A stretch of 64,000 nt of DNA from a bacterium (GTDB lineage Bacteria > Planctomycetota > UBA1135 > UBA2386). The stretch is taken from contig JANSXC010000018.1 of assembly GCA_024743115.1 (NCBI GenBank), forward strand, positions 62,001 to 126,000. The letters run 5' to 3'. Numbering within the stretch: position 1 is the first letter of the stretch; each line of letters starts with the position of its first letter. Shown here piece by piece: positions 17,432 through 25,610 of this stretch. Made by a program: the position numbers and the translations under genes. The notes beneath the pieces were generated by a model. The model was not told the origin of the DNA, made no database searches, and saw only the letters and a program-made list of their open reading frames with translations.

Positions 17432-19147
17432 CTACCATCGCAGAGTCGTCATGCCGGTCGTGCGGTAACGGCGGCCGCCGCGGTCGATGGCCGGGCCGTC
17501 GCCGTGCTGAACCGTCGTTCCCGGCGTTACGGGGCCATCGTGGGTCAGGCGCTGCGACGAGACCTCGGCGAGGTCGAGCGAGCCGGCGGGCAGCATCTGG
17601 CGTGCGTCGCCGAGTTCGCAGTGGGCGCTCTGGCCGAGCAGCGCCAGGTGCGCGTGGTTGTCGTAGGTGACGACCCGGGCCCGCAGCCAGTTGCCGATCT
17701 GCAGCAGGTCGACCGACGGATCGATCGCCTTGGCCTGCTCGGCCACTTCGACGTTGAGGTCCCCGATCACGTTCGTCTCCTGCCGGCGCGTGGCGGTGAC
17801 GAAGCGGCCGACGAGCGTTGGCAGGACGAAGTCGTGGAGCAGCGACCCCGCTTCGTCCTCGACGCGCAGCTGGTGGTGCACGGTCGTGGCGCGGATGAGC
17901 CGGTTCTGCAATGCGCGCAGCAGGCTCTCGGTCTGGGCGATCGCAGTCTTCGAACCGCGGACGAACAGGTGACCACCGCCGGCCTGCAGCTCGGCCTCGT
18001 CCTGGTGGTCGCCGAGGGACGACGTGACGAGATCGACGAGCCGGTCGGAATCCATTTGGCCGTAGCCCGTGAACTCCTCGATCGAGATCTCGAGGCCGCG
18101 TGGGTCGCCGAGGCGCGGTGCAGTCGGCAGCGGCTCGACGCGTCCGATCAAGGCGTGCGTCGTAAGCGCGCTGATCGGGAAGATACCGAGATCGGCGATG
18201 TCGTTCGCTGCCGGTGGGGTGGTGTTCTTCAGTCGAATCGTGAGGATCGCCGCGGCACCCGCGTTCGTCGCGCCGGCCATGACCACGCAGAGCGCGCCAC
18301 CTGTGCGGATGCGACCGGAGCACGCGCCGCACATCGACGCGACCTCGATCGAGTCGAGTTGCGCGGCATCGGGAATGCCCGTGCTGATGCGGCGGGCTTC
18401 GCCGATCCGGCTCGCGTGGGCGAACTGCACGTGCGCCGCGAACTCACCGTCGCCGATCAGTGCATGGGGCAGCACGACGATGTGGCTGCCTTCGTAGTAC
18501 GATTCGGCGACCGGGCAGTGGATCGACGACTTGCTTGCGATCTCGACGTTGACGTCGCGTACGTACGGGTTCCAGCGCGAACTCTCGAGTGACACGGGGC
18601 GGCTGCTGCGCGTGATCGTCGTGCGCTGCCAGATCGGCTGGCGGTGTTCGGCGAGGGTGCGGTAGTCCTCGGGCGAGAGGATCGCGGAGGTCGGCAGGTT
18701 GCCGGTTGCCGGCCACAGTGTCGCCTCGACGAGGATCGGGCGCGCGACGATGGCACTCATCGTTTCGACCTGGCGGCGGAGTTCCTTCACGACCTCCGCG
18801 TCCCCGAGCAGCATCAGGCCATCGCCCTCCTGCGTGATGACGATGTCGTGGTCGTCCTCACGTGACTCGGCCAGCCGATCGTTCTGCTCACTGAGGAACG
18901 AAGCGATGTCGTCGGGGCTGAACTGCGGCGAGAGTTCGGTGACGTTGAGCAGGTCGAGCGAGTTGTCCTCGTAGTCCCGCACGGTCGCCGTGGTCCAGAT
19001 CGGTGGCACGATCTGTGGTGCGCGGGAGCAAACGTGCTGCAGCGGGATGATCTCGAGCAGCGCGGGCGGCGGTGCTTGCTCGGCCTGTTGGGGGAGCGCG
19101 AGCAGCGCCCCCGAAAGTGCGGGCAGAACGGTCGATACGGCAAACAT
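17432..19147 (-). CDS. Secreted protein of unknown function in a sigma/anti-sigma operon, 571 aa
   Basis: The ATG at 19147 is preceded by AGGAGG at a good distance, a strong Shine-Dalgarno site that decides the start. Residues 1-24 are a signal peptide (MFAVSTVLPALSGALLALPQ). The mature part has LLEIIPLQHVCSRAPQIVPP, then a long mixed alpha/beta region. A segment near residues 110-140 (ITQEGDGLMLLGDAEVVKEL, then RRQVETMSAIVARPILVEA) resembles the N-terminal repeats and ring-building strands of secretin-like proteins, in which short inverted strands precede a central barrel. A second such stretch (HLFVRGSKTAIAQTESLLRAL) occurs near residue 400. A full secretin barrel is not evident. It lies 41 bases downstream of the anti-sigma gene and is probably the effector or target of that operon. 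The similarity is tentative and the function unknown. Confidence 0.6.
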   Translation of the reverse strand: MFAVSTVLPALSGALLALPQQAEQAPPPALLEIIPLQHVCSRAPQIVPPIWTTATVRDYEDNSLDLLNVTELSPQFSPDDIASFLSEQNDRLAESREDDHDIVITQEGDGLMLLGDAEVVKELRRQVETMSAIVARPILVEATLWPATGNLPTSAILSPEDYRTLAEHRQPIWQRTTITRSSRPVSLESSRWNPYVRDVNVEIASKSSIHCPVAESYYEGSHIVVLPHALIGDGEFAAHVQFAHASRIGEARRISTGIPDAAQLDSIEVASMCGACSGRIRTGGALCVVMAGATNAGAAAILTIRLKNTTPPAANDIADLGIFPISALTTHALIGRVEPLPTAPRLGDPRGLEISIEEFTGYGQMDSDRLVDLVTSSLGDHQDEAELQAGGGHLFVRGSKTAIAQTESLLRALQNRLIRATTVHHQLRVEDEAGSLLHDFVLPTLVGRFVTATRRQETNVIGDLNVEVAEQAKAIDPSVDLLQIGNWLRARVVTYDNHAHLALLGQSAHCELGDARQMLPAGSLDLAEVSSQRLTHDGPVTPGTTVQHGDGPAIDRGGRRYRTTGMTTLRW

Positions 19148-19188
19148 TCGGAGGGTCCTCCTGAGACTCTGACGAAGGCGGGGATGCT

Positions 19189-20982
19189 TCAGTCGTCGGC
19201 GATCGCCGATCGCCGCCGCGGGCCGTCGCGGAACCACTCCGCGAGCCGCGGGAACAGCTCGTAACGCGCCCTGCCGATCACCGTGCGTTCGGCGGCGGTG
19301 AGGCGCATGGGTTTCGTCCAGTGGATTGCGGCGGGCACGCCAGCGCGGGCGAGCGCGGCGCGCAGCACGAATGCTCCGGGGTCGCGGGCGGCGCGCCTGG
19401 CGGCGGCGTCGAGCCAGTTGTGCGGCAGCTGCGACAGCGACCATGCGGCGGCGTAGGCCTCGTGCCGGCAGCTTGCGGTTGCCCAGCGCAGAAGTCGGCT
19501 GACGCATTGGCGATCCGGGCTCGAAGCGAGCGCGAGCAGACAGCGCACGCGACGGTGCACGGAGCGCGCGGAGTCGAGTTCGGATTCGACTTCGGTGAAG
19601 CGCTGCCGGGGCTGCGCGGCGAACAGGTGCCGGGCCATCGCAGCTTCGTCGATGTCGTGACGGCGTGCCAGGTCACCCCAGCAGTCGAGCAGCAGGCCGG
19701 CGCCGCCGGTCGGGCGGACGTGGGGCCGCAGGGCGGCGGTCACGAGATCGATGGCGCTGGGGTGGCGGCGCACGACGCGCCGGATCAGCTCATCGAGTCC
19801 GCGGTCGCCGGCTTCGTCGGCACCGATGCGCGTCGCCACGACGAGCGCCGCGGTTTCGCGCCGTGACAGTCCGGACGCGTCCGCGTCCGCAATCCCACCC
19901 GGAGGCGTCGTCGGGGCCGTGACCGCGATGCGTCGCAGCGTCGTACGTAGGTAGCCGAGCACATGCGCTTCGCGGCGCAGCAGCAGGAACGCATCGGCGA
20001 GTGCGCGCGGCTCGGCATGGCCGGCGGCGAGCGTGTCGATGACGAAGCCGAGGGTTGCGCTGTTGCCGCTGGCGCCGGGGCGCGAACTCTCGAACAGCAC
20101 GGTCGCCGCCCGGATACGTTCGCGCGGCAGCAGCTCCTCGTCGAGCATGCGGCCCGCGAGTGCGACGGGGGAGGCGTCCGCGAGTGCGTTCGGGTCGGAG
20201 TCGCGGCGGTTCGCGATTCGGGCGCGCAGCCGGCGGCCGGCGCTCTGTGCAATCTCGATTTGGGCGATCTTGATCTGGCCGATCTCGCCCTGGGTTTCAT
20301 CGATGTCGACGCCGGCCTCGGACGCGGCCGGGGGCTGATCCCGATCGACCGAATCACCGGCGACGCGTGCTCCCGTGGTCGCGCTCTCGGTCGTGCCGGC
20401 CGCGGCCATGTCGTCAGCCGGTCGGTTCACGGTGTCGGCGTCAGCCGCATCCGCGCTCGTCACGGGCAGCTCGCGATCCCCGGCAACCAGCCACAGACCG
20501 ATCAGGCCACCGACGGCAAGCGTCAACAGCAGGGCCGGCACGAGCACGGCATGCTGCCGGGCGTTCTCGCGGTTCGCGGTCGCGATGCCGTCGCCCCCAA
20601 CCTCGAGATCAGCATCGAGATCGATCTCGAGTCCGAACTCGTCGGCTTCCGCGGCGACGCGCGCGATCGCTTCGTCCAGCAATCGATCGGCAGCTTCGTC
20701 GACGAGTTCCGATTGGGTGATCGATCCAGAGATGCATCCGGCACTGCGGCCGGCGCTCTCGGCGAGCGCGGCATCCAGACGGCGAGCGCGCTGCAGCGCG
20801 ACCTGGCAGATCTCACACTCGCGCAGATGGTTGGCGAGCGTTTCGGGGCAGACGAGTTCGAACCCGCTGTCCTCGAACGCTTCGGGGTCGAAGCCGCGGC
20901 CGGCGCCATCGATGTCGCCGTCCAGGTAGAGCGCGAGCACCGCATTGGTGCGCGTGCAGAAGTCCTGTGGTGCAGCGCTCAC
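19189..20982 (-). CDS. Anti-sigma factor with zinc-finger-like motif, membrane helix and helical-repeat domain
   Basis: The GTG at 20982 overlaps the sigma stop as GTGA, so the gene is translationally coupled to the sigma factor. The N-terminal part carries LANHLRECEICQVAL, the HxxxCxxC pattern of zinc-binding anti-sigma factors (about residues 47-60). One transmembrane helix lies at about 140-165 (AVLVPALLLTLAVGGLIGLW). The remaining 430 residues are helix-rich, alanine/arginine-rich and periodic, consistent with HEAT-like repeats outside the cytoplasm. At 597 residues it is far longer than typical anti-sigma factors (about 200-250). The frame is open upstream to 21063, but the overlap start is preferred. 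The likely role is to hold the ECF factor at the membrane until an envelope signal arrives; that signal is unknown. Confidence 0.8.
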   Translation of the reverse strand: MSAAPQDFCTRTNAVLALYLDGDIDGAGRGFDPEAFEDSGFELVCPETLANHLRECEICQVALQRARRLDAALAESAGRSAGCISGSITQSELVDEAADRLLDEAIARVAAEADEFGLEIDLDADLEVGGDGIATANRENARQHAVLVPALLLTLAVGGLIGLWLVAGDRELPVTSADAADADTVNRPADDMAAAGTTESATTGARVAGDSVDRDQPPAASEAGVDIDETQGEIGQIKIAQIEIAQSAGRRLRARIANRRDSDPNALADASPVALAGRMLDEELLPRERIRAATVLFESSRPGASGNSATLGFVIDTLAAGHAEPRALADAFLLLRREAHVLGYLRTTLRRIAVTAPTTPPGGIADADASGLSRRETAALVVATRIGADEAGDRGLDELIRRVVRRHPSAIDLVTAALRPHVRPTGGAGLLLDCWGDLARRHDIDEAAMARHLFAAQPRQRFTEVESELDSARSVHRRVRCLLALASSPDRQCVSRLLRWATASCRHEAYAAAWSLSQLPHNWLDAAARRAARDPGAFVLRAALARAGVPAAIHWTKPMRLTAAERTVIGRARYELFPRLAEWFRDGPRRRSAIADD

Positions 20983-21578
20983 GGGTCGAGGTGCTCCTGC
21001 ACCCGGGCCAGCACCTTGCGGCGGGCTTCGAGAACGTGCATCCGGGCCGCGACCGGGGTGCACGCGAGCACCGACGAGATCGTGGCGTAGTCCATGCCTT
21101 CGACCGCGCGCAGATGCAGCGCGGTGCGCTGACGGCGCGTCAGGCGTTCCATCGCCTCGTCGATGCGGTCCTGCAGTTCGCGCGCGATCGCGCCATGCAT
21201 CGGCATCTCGCCGAGGTGGTCGGGCACCTCGAGCTCGCCGATGGCGGTCTCGGTCTTGCCGTTGCGAGGCTCGCCGCGGCGCCAGCGCGACGGCTCGGCC
21301 GCGAGGCGAACGAGGATGCGGAACAGCCAGGTGCGGAGCGACGAATCCCCGCGGAATCCCGGCAGACCGCGCAGCGCGCGCACCAGCGTCTCCTGAACGA
21401 GGTCCTCGGCCCAGTGCGGGTCTCGGCAGTGGCGGCGCCCGAGCGCGGTGAGGCCGGCGAGATACGGCTTCATGAGCGGGTGGAACGCCTTGTTATCGCC
21501 AGCTTTACAGCGTTCGATCAATTCACGTTCCCGGTCGGGGACGCGGTTCGATCGGGTTCGTTCGCCGAGCTGATCCAT
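20979..21578 (-). CDS. ECF RNA polymerase sigma factor
   Basis: The 199-residue product shows the ECF signature. Region 2 is HCRDPHWAEDLVQETLVRAL followed by SSLRTWLFRILVRLAAEPSR. Region 4 is LTRRQRTALHLRAVEGMDYA followed by TISSVLACTPVAARMHVLEA. It starts at an ATG (21578) and its stop overlaps the anti-sigma start by four bases. Downstream come the anti-sigma and then the secreted protein ending at 17432, all on the minus strand, a complete three-gene operon. No convincing -35/-10 pair was seen in the 114 bases upstream. Confidence 0.9.
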   Translation of the reverse strand: MDQLGERTRSNRVPDRERELIERCKAGDNKAFHPLMKPYLAGLTALGRRHCRDPHWAEDLVQETLVRALRGLPGFRGDSSLRTWLFRILVRLAAEPSRWRRGEPRNGKTETAIGELEVPDHLGEMPMHGAIARELQDRIDEAMERLTRRQRTALHLRAVEGMDYATISSVLACTPVAARMHVLEARRKVLARVQEHLDP

Positions 21579-21692
21579 GCCACCCCATTGGACCCTCTGT
21601 CGCAGGTGGGCGTAAGGCCCGCGCGTCGAATCCCGTCGATTTCGGTGCGGCGGGAGCCGCTGGTTCGCGGCAGTCGCGTCACCCCGCGCCCT

Positions 21693-22589
21693 TCACCGCG
21701 TGAGGGCGGAGAGGGAGGAGAGCTGGTTCAGCACGCCCATTATGAAGATCAGCGCGACGACTACGGCGGTGCCGTACGCGAGACCGCCGGCCCACCGCAC
21801 GGTGGTCTGCAGGTCGCGTGCGGTGGTCTCCCGCCGCCGGCGCAGCGCGCGGCCGAGGGCCTCCTCGAGCTGGCCGGCGGCCTCGCCGGTCGCCAGGAGA
21901 TCGCGCGTCTCGGGCAACAGGGCATCGGCGCTGGCCAGGCCTTCGCGCAGGTTGCGGCCGTCGCGCAGAGTCCGTTCCGCGGCGCGCAGCCGCAGGCGCA
22001 GGCTCGCGACGGAGACGGCGCCCGTGGCGCGTTCGTGGGCCTCGGTCACCGGGACGCCCGCCGAGTACAGCCCCAGCATCGTCTCGAGGTACGGCAGTTC
22101 GCCGAGCGCCGCCGCGAGCGGGCCGAGCCACGGCAGGCGCAGCCAGCGATCGTCGCCGGTCGTGAGCTGACGGCGCAGCCACCAGGTCAGGAAGACCAGG
22201 CCGCCGAGCAAGGTGGCGCCGAGGATCACGATCCACGGCCCGAACAACGTCGACAGCACGAGGCTGAGAAACATCGCTAGCGCCAGCACGAGGAGCGGGT
22301 AGCGCAGGCCTTTGCGCAGCTCCCGGCCGAAATCCGCGCGCTGGCGTCGCTGGTCGGCGCGCGCCCGCAACGCGGCCACGAGGCGTCCAGAACTCCACGC
22401 GGCCGCGAGCATCGTGTCCTCGGCCGTCGTCAGCCGTACCCCGCGCTGCTCGAGGATCGTCTGCACGCTGCGCTCGCCCGCGTCGGTATCACCGCCGAGG
22501 CTCGCGATCGAGACGCCCGCGTCGAGCGCGGACGCGACGTCGTCGAACTGCATGGCAGCGCGGTCATCGGCGGCGACGGTGAACAGCAT
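21693..22589 (-). CDS. Type II secretion/type IV pilus inner-membrane protein F-like (T2SF domains)
   Basis: The 298-residue product has two T2SF-like domains, which in GspF and PilC form the inner-membrane platform for the assembly ATPase. The first half has FDDVASALDAGVSIASL and the second LGELPYLETMLGLYSAGVPV with ERTLRDGRNLREGLASADAL. Three transmembrane helices are visible (LLVLALAMFLSLVLSTLFG, WIVILGATLLGGLVFLTWW and GTAVVVALIFIMGVL). It is shorter than PilC (about 400 residues), with a compact first domain. The ATG at 22589 is preferred; the frame upstream overlaps the divergent hydrolase promoter region. No ATPase, pseudopilin or secretin gene lies next to it; the closest ATPases are at 52.6-57.1 kb. 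Confidence 0.7.
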   Translation of the reverse strand: MLFTVAADDRAAMQFDDVASALDAGVSIASLGGDTDAGERSVQTILEQRGVRLTTAEDTMLAAAWSSGRLVAALRARADQRRQRADFGRELRKGLRYPLLVLALAMFLSLVLSTLFGPWIVILGATLLGGLVFLTWWLRRQLTTGDDRWLRLPWLGPLAAALGELPYLETMLGLYSAGVPVTEAHERATGAVSVASLRLRLRAAERTLRDGRNLREGLASADALLPETRDLLATGEAAGQLEEALGRALRRRRETTARDLQTTVRWAGGLAYGTAVVVALIFIMGVLNQLSSLSALTR

Positions 22590-22648
22590 TTGAGGTCGAG
22601 TCTCGCGCAGGTGGTCGCGCCGAGCAACGGTGCAGGCATGATGGACGG

Positions 22649-23962
22649 ATGGCCCGCGTTCTCCTTGCGCTCTTTTTCGCCGTGGTCGGATCGTGGTCCG
22701 GGGCGCGGCTCCCGGCCCAGAAGGCACCTGCAGAACTCGGCGACTGGCTCGGCGCCGAGATCGATGGGCTCACGGCGCTCTACCGGGATCTGCATCAGAA
22801 CCCGGAGCTGTCGTTCCAGGAACGCAAGACCGCGGCGCGTCTCGCGCGGGAGCTGCGGGCGGCCGGCCTCGACGTCACGGAGAACGTCGGCGGGACCGGC
22901 GTCGTCGCGGTGCTGCGCTGCGGTGATGGACCGGTCGGGCTGATTCGCGCCGACATGGATGCGCTGCCGATCGCGGAGGAGACCGGTCTCGAGTACGCGT
23001 CGAACGTACGGGCCGAGAGTGCCGATGGGCGCGCGATCGGCGTCATGCATGCGTGCGGTCACGACATCCACATGAGCTGCCTGGTCGGCGTCGCGCGGTT
23101 CTTCGCCGCGCATCGTGAGGCGTATCCGGGCACCCTCGTGTTCCAGTGCCAACCGGCGGAAGAACGTTCGGGCGGCATGCGTGCGATGCTGCAGGACGGG
23201 CTGCTCGAACGCTTCCCACGGCCGCAGTGGGCGCTGGCGTTGCACACTGCCGATGATCTGCCGGTGGGGACGATCGGGATCCGGCCGGGGCCGGCGATGG
23301 CGAACGTCGACAGTTGTGACCTGACGATGTTCGGTCGCGGCGGGCACGGCGCGCGGCCGCATCTGACGATCGACCCGGTAGTGCAGGCCGCCCAACTCGT
23401 GATGGATCTGCAGACGATCGTCGCGCGTGAACTCGATCCGGTGCAAGCGGCCGTGATCACGGTTGGATCGATCCACGGCGGCAGCAAGCACAACATCGTT
23501 TCGGATCGCTGCCATCTGCAGCTCACGATCCGGAGCTACGATCAAGGCGTGCGCGACCGCATGCTCGCGGCGATCCGGCGCAAGGCCGCAGCGGTCGCGG
23601 CTTCGCATCGCGCACCCGCGCCGAAGATCGAGTTCAGTGAGCACACGCCGGCACTCTCCAACGATCGCAAACTGACCGCGACTGTGCAGCAGGCCGCGAT
23701 CGCCGAGTTCGGTCGCGACCAGGTCGTCGAGATCGCGCCGGCGATGGTGGCGGAGGACTTCGGCCGGCTGCACGTCGCGGGCGTACCGATCTGCATGTTC
23801 CGGCTCGGCACGATCGCCCCCGAGCGACTCGCCGAGCTGCGCGCCGCCGGGCACGTACCACCGCTGCACAGTGGCAAGTATTGGCCCGACGCTGGGCCGT
23901 CCATCCGGTGCGGAGTGCGCGCGCTGGCCGCCGCCGCCGTAGCGCTCGCACGGCGTCAGTAG
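22649..23962 (+). CDS. Secreted M20 family amidohydrolase
   Basis: The 437-residue product begins with a signal peptide (MARVLLALFFAVVGSWSG). It continues with the M20D carboxypeptidase/amidohydrolase order: HQNPELSFQERKTAARLARE, IRADMDALPIAEETG, MHACGHDIHMS (metal ligands) and QPAEERSGGM (catalytic and metal glutamates). The dimer-domain motif GGHGARPH and a late LHSGKYWPDAG histidine are also visible. The family hydrolyses N-acyl amino acids, hippurate-like amides or indole-3-acetyl amino acids. A periplasmic location is likely from the signal peptide. The exact substrate cannot be told. The gene is divergent from the T2SF gene, with 59 bases between starts. Confidence 0.85.
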   Translation: MARVLLALFFAVVGSWSGARLPAQKAPAELGDWLGAEIDGLTALYRDLHQNPELSFQERKTAARLARELRAAGLDVTENVGGTGVVAVLRCGDGPVGLIRADMDALPIAEETGLEYASNVRAESADGRAIGVMHACGHDIHMSCLVGVARFFAAHREAYPGTLVFQCQPAEERSGGMRAMLQDGLLERFPRPQWALALHTADDLPVGTIGIRPGPAMANVDSCDLTMFGRGGHGARPHLTIDPVVQAAQLVMDLQTIVARELDPVQAAVITVGSIHGGSKHNIVSDRCHLQLTIRSYDQGVRDRMLAAIRRKAAAVAASHRAPAPKIEFSEHTPALSNDRKLTATVQQAAIAEFGRDQVVEIAPAMVAEDFGRLHVAGVPICMFRLGTIAPERLAELRAAGHVPPLHSGKYWPDAGPSIRCGVRALAAAAVALARRQ

Positions 23963-24017
23963 TTCGCGGCGCAGTCGGATCGCGTTCGTTACGCAGCGAC
24001 TCGCCGGGAATGCCCGG

Positions 24018-24033
24018 TGGCACGGGGGTTGAC
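24018..24033 (+). promoter_or_regulatory. Sigma-54-like -24/-12 element, variant TTGA
   Basis: TGGCACG (24018-24024), four bases, then TTGAC (24029-24033) reproduces the spacing and most of the consensus TGGCACG-N4-TTGCA. The usual -12 C is an A. Transcription would start near 24044, about 140 bases before the ATG at 24183. rpoN is encoded in the same window. Confidence 0.4.
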
Positions 24034-24043
24034 GGCCTGGGGG

Positions 24044-24182
24044 AAACCTCGATGCTGCGGGGTGCGCTTCGGGAACCCGGCTCGTGCCGGGGGTGCCAAC
24101 CCGGGGCCTGAACCCCATCGTCAGCCTGCCCAGGGCGGCGGTCGGGTCATCGATACCCAGACCCGAAAAACAGGAGAGGAGT
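24044..24182 (+). promoter_or_regulatory. Hairpin-rich leader with Shine-Dalgarno site
   Basis: The leader carries CCCGGC/GCCGGG (24076-24081 with 24086-24091, loop TCGT), GGT/ACC (24092-24094 with 24099-24101) and GGGG/CCCC (24103-24106 with 24113-24116), packed end to end. AGGAGAGGAG (24172-24181) precedes the ATG closely and is one of the best ribosome-binding sites in the window. The leader fits no riboswitch consensus I recognise. Confidence 0.35.
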
Positions 24183-24758
24183 ATGCACCTCAGCCATCTG
24201 GCTGCGGCGGCCGTTGCCGCCGTGGGTTCTTCGTACGCGTTGGAATCGATGCTGCCGGCGTCGGGTGTGAGCGCGACCGTTCGGAACGAGATCGAAGTCG
24301 TCTACCGCGCGCCTGCTTCGCTCTACTGCCCGGGATGCAAGGCGACCTACACGGACAACGTGCCCGACTCGGGGATCACCTGGGATTGCCCCAGCGGCGA
24401 TCGTTGGCTGTTTACGGTCGAAACGCCGGTCACCTCGGACGCGGTCTGCAACCCGATGGGATATCTGTGCGTCGAGTCGGGCGACTGCAAGTTCGATCGC
24501 AAGGGCGTGTTGTCCTTCATCGACTCCGGACTCGGTCCGTGCCCGATCTTCTACCGTTGGAACGAGGAAGCGCGCTACTTCGAAGGCTCCCACGCGGAGG
24601 AGTTCGACATGGCGATGAACGTCACCTGCAAGGTGGGAGCGCCGTCGCAAAAGGTCTGCAAGACCGAGACGGTCACGTTCTACGACAACAAGACCGCCAA
24701 CGGGAACATCGTCCTGGAGTGGGTGGTCGAGTTCTGCTGCAGCAAGTGCCTCGACTGA
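24183..24758 (+). CDS. Cysteine-rich secreted protein of unknown function, 191 aa
   Basis: I do not recognise a family. The ATG at 24183 follows a strong ribosome-binding site. Residues 1-20 form a signal-peptide-like segment (MHLSHLAAAAVAAVGSSYAL). The mature part has twelve cysteines, many in close pairs: LYCPGCKATY, AVCNPMGYLC, and EFCCSKCLD at the very end. This pattern suggests several disulfides or metal sites in an exported protein. A membrane protein gene follows 4 bases after the stop, so the two form a pair. The upstream sigma-54-like element and structured leader suggest tight control. The protein could be an extracellular structural or toxin-like component, but nothing in the sequence decides this. 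Confidence 0.65.
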   Translation: MHLSHLAAAAVAAVGSSYALESMLPASGVSATVRNEIEVVYRAPASLYCPGCKATYTDNVPDSGITWDCPSGDRWLFTVETPVTSDAVCNPMGYLCVESGDCKFDRKGVLSFIDSGLGPCPIFYRWNEEARYFEGSHAEEFDMAMNVTCKVGAPSQKVCKTETVTFYDNKTANGNIVLEWVVEFCCSKCLD

Positions 24759-24762
24759 CCGG

Positions 24763-25596
24763 ATGGCAACCATGAAGACGATCCTCAAAGCCGTCTGCGT
24801 CGTCGTGATCGCCTACGCCGGGCTTCATTTGTTGTTCGCGAGCCTCGGTGGCGGTCGGGCACTGCCTTTGACCGAGTTCGAGGTGGCGGCCGTGGAGACG
24901 ACAGCTCGGACCGAACGGGTGGACAGCGCCCGTTTTGACGCCTGGTTGCCGAACTTGCGCGAAGGTGCCGACGTCACGTTCTCGGGGAAGCGCGAGGATG
25001 CCGACGAGTTCGTGGAGCCGAAGGCGATCACGAGCGTGTCGACGCTCGGGCCCCTGCCCACAGCAGAGATCGACATGCTCGTTCGGCACTTCGACAGCAT
25101 CTCGCAGGTCCGATTCAAGGGCCTGCACGATCTGCCGGCGTCGGGCGAGCCCGGCATCACCTACGAGGTCCTGCGCGAGGCCGAGCTGTTGTGCTCGGCC
25201 GAGGAATACCGCGCAGCCGCCGAAGCGCTGCGCGCGGGGGACTACTTCGTGACGCCACCTGGTCAGCGGCCGCCGGGGCCGCCCGATGCGGGGATCGTGC
25301 AGACGACCGCGCGCAAGGATGGCAAGCGGTGCACGGTGTCGGTGGTGATGCCGTTCGAGAAGTACAAGTGCTTCGCCGACGCCTACCGCTACCGGCGCGA
25401 GATCTGGCTCAACTATCCGGCGCACGCCGTGACCCGTTGGAATCAGCAGAGCGAGAAGTGGCGCCGTCAGGCGATGACCCGACTCGCAGCGGCCCGCGCC
25501 GAACGCGGCGGGCGTGAGCAGCGCGAATGGCGCAAGCGATGGGGGCCGAACGGCACGGTCGTCGACGAGGAGACCGCGCTGATGTCGCTCCGGTGA
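24763..25596 (+). CDS. Membrane-anchored protein of unknown function, 277 aa
   Basis: I do not recognise a family. A second ATG nine bases later (24772) gives the same signal-anchor and may be the real start. Residues 5-27 form one hydrophobic helix (ILKAVCVVVIAYAGLHLLF), either a signal peptide without a clear cleavage site or an anchor. The rest is soluble, with a conserved-looking EFVEPKAITSVSTLG segment, a proline-rich turn (GQRPPGPPDAG) and a basic, arginine-rich helical tail (residues about 225-270). It starts 4 bases after the cysteine-rich gene, which implies a shared transcript and possibly a shared function. Its stop is convergent with the deaminase gene at 25611. Confidence 0.6.
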   Translation: MATMKTILKAVCVVVIAYAGLHLLFASLGGGRALPLTEFEVAAVETTARTERVDSARFDAWLPNLREGADVTFSGKREDADEFVEPKAITSVSTLGPLPTAEIDMLVRHFDSISQVRFKGLHDLPASGEPGITYEVLREAELLCSAEEYRAAAEALRAGDYFVTPPGQRPPGPPDAGIVQTTARKDGKRCTVSVVMPFEKYKCFADAYRYRREIWLNYPAHAVTRWNQQSEKWRRQAMTRLAAARAERGGREQREWRKRWGPNGTVVDEETALMSLR

Positions 25597-25610
25597 GCCT
25601 CGCGGGCACG

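Noticed and set aside
24071..24116. Cobalamin-riboswitch-like GGGAA...GGTGCCAACCC string
   Set aside because: A 15-base hairpin separates GGGAA from GGTG, and the CCCGCnACTGT box is absent.
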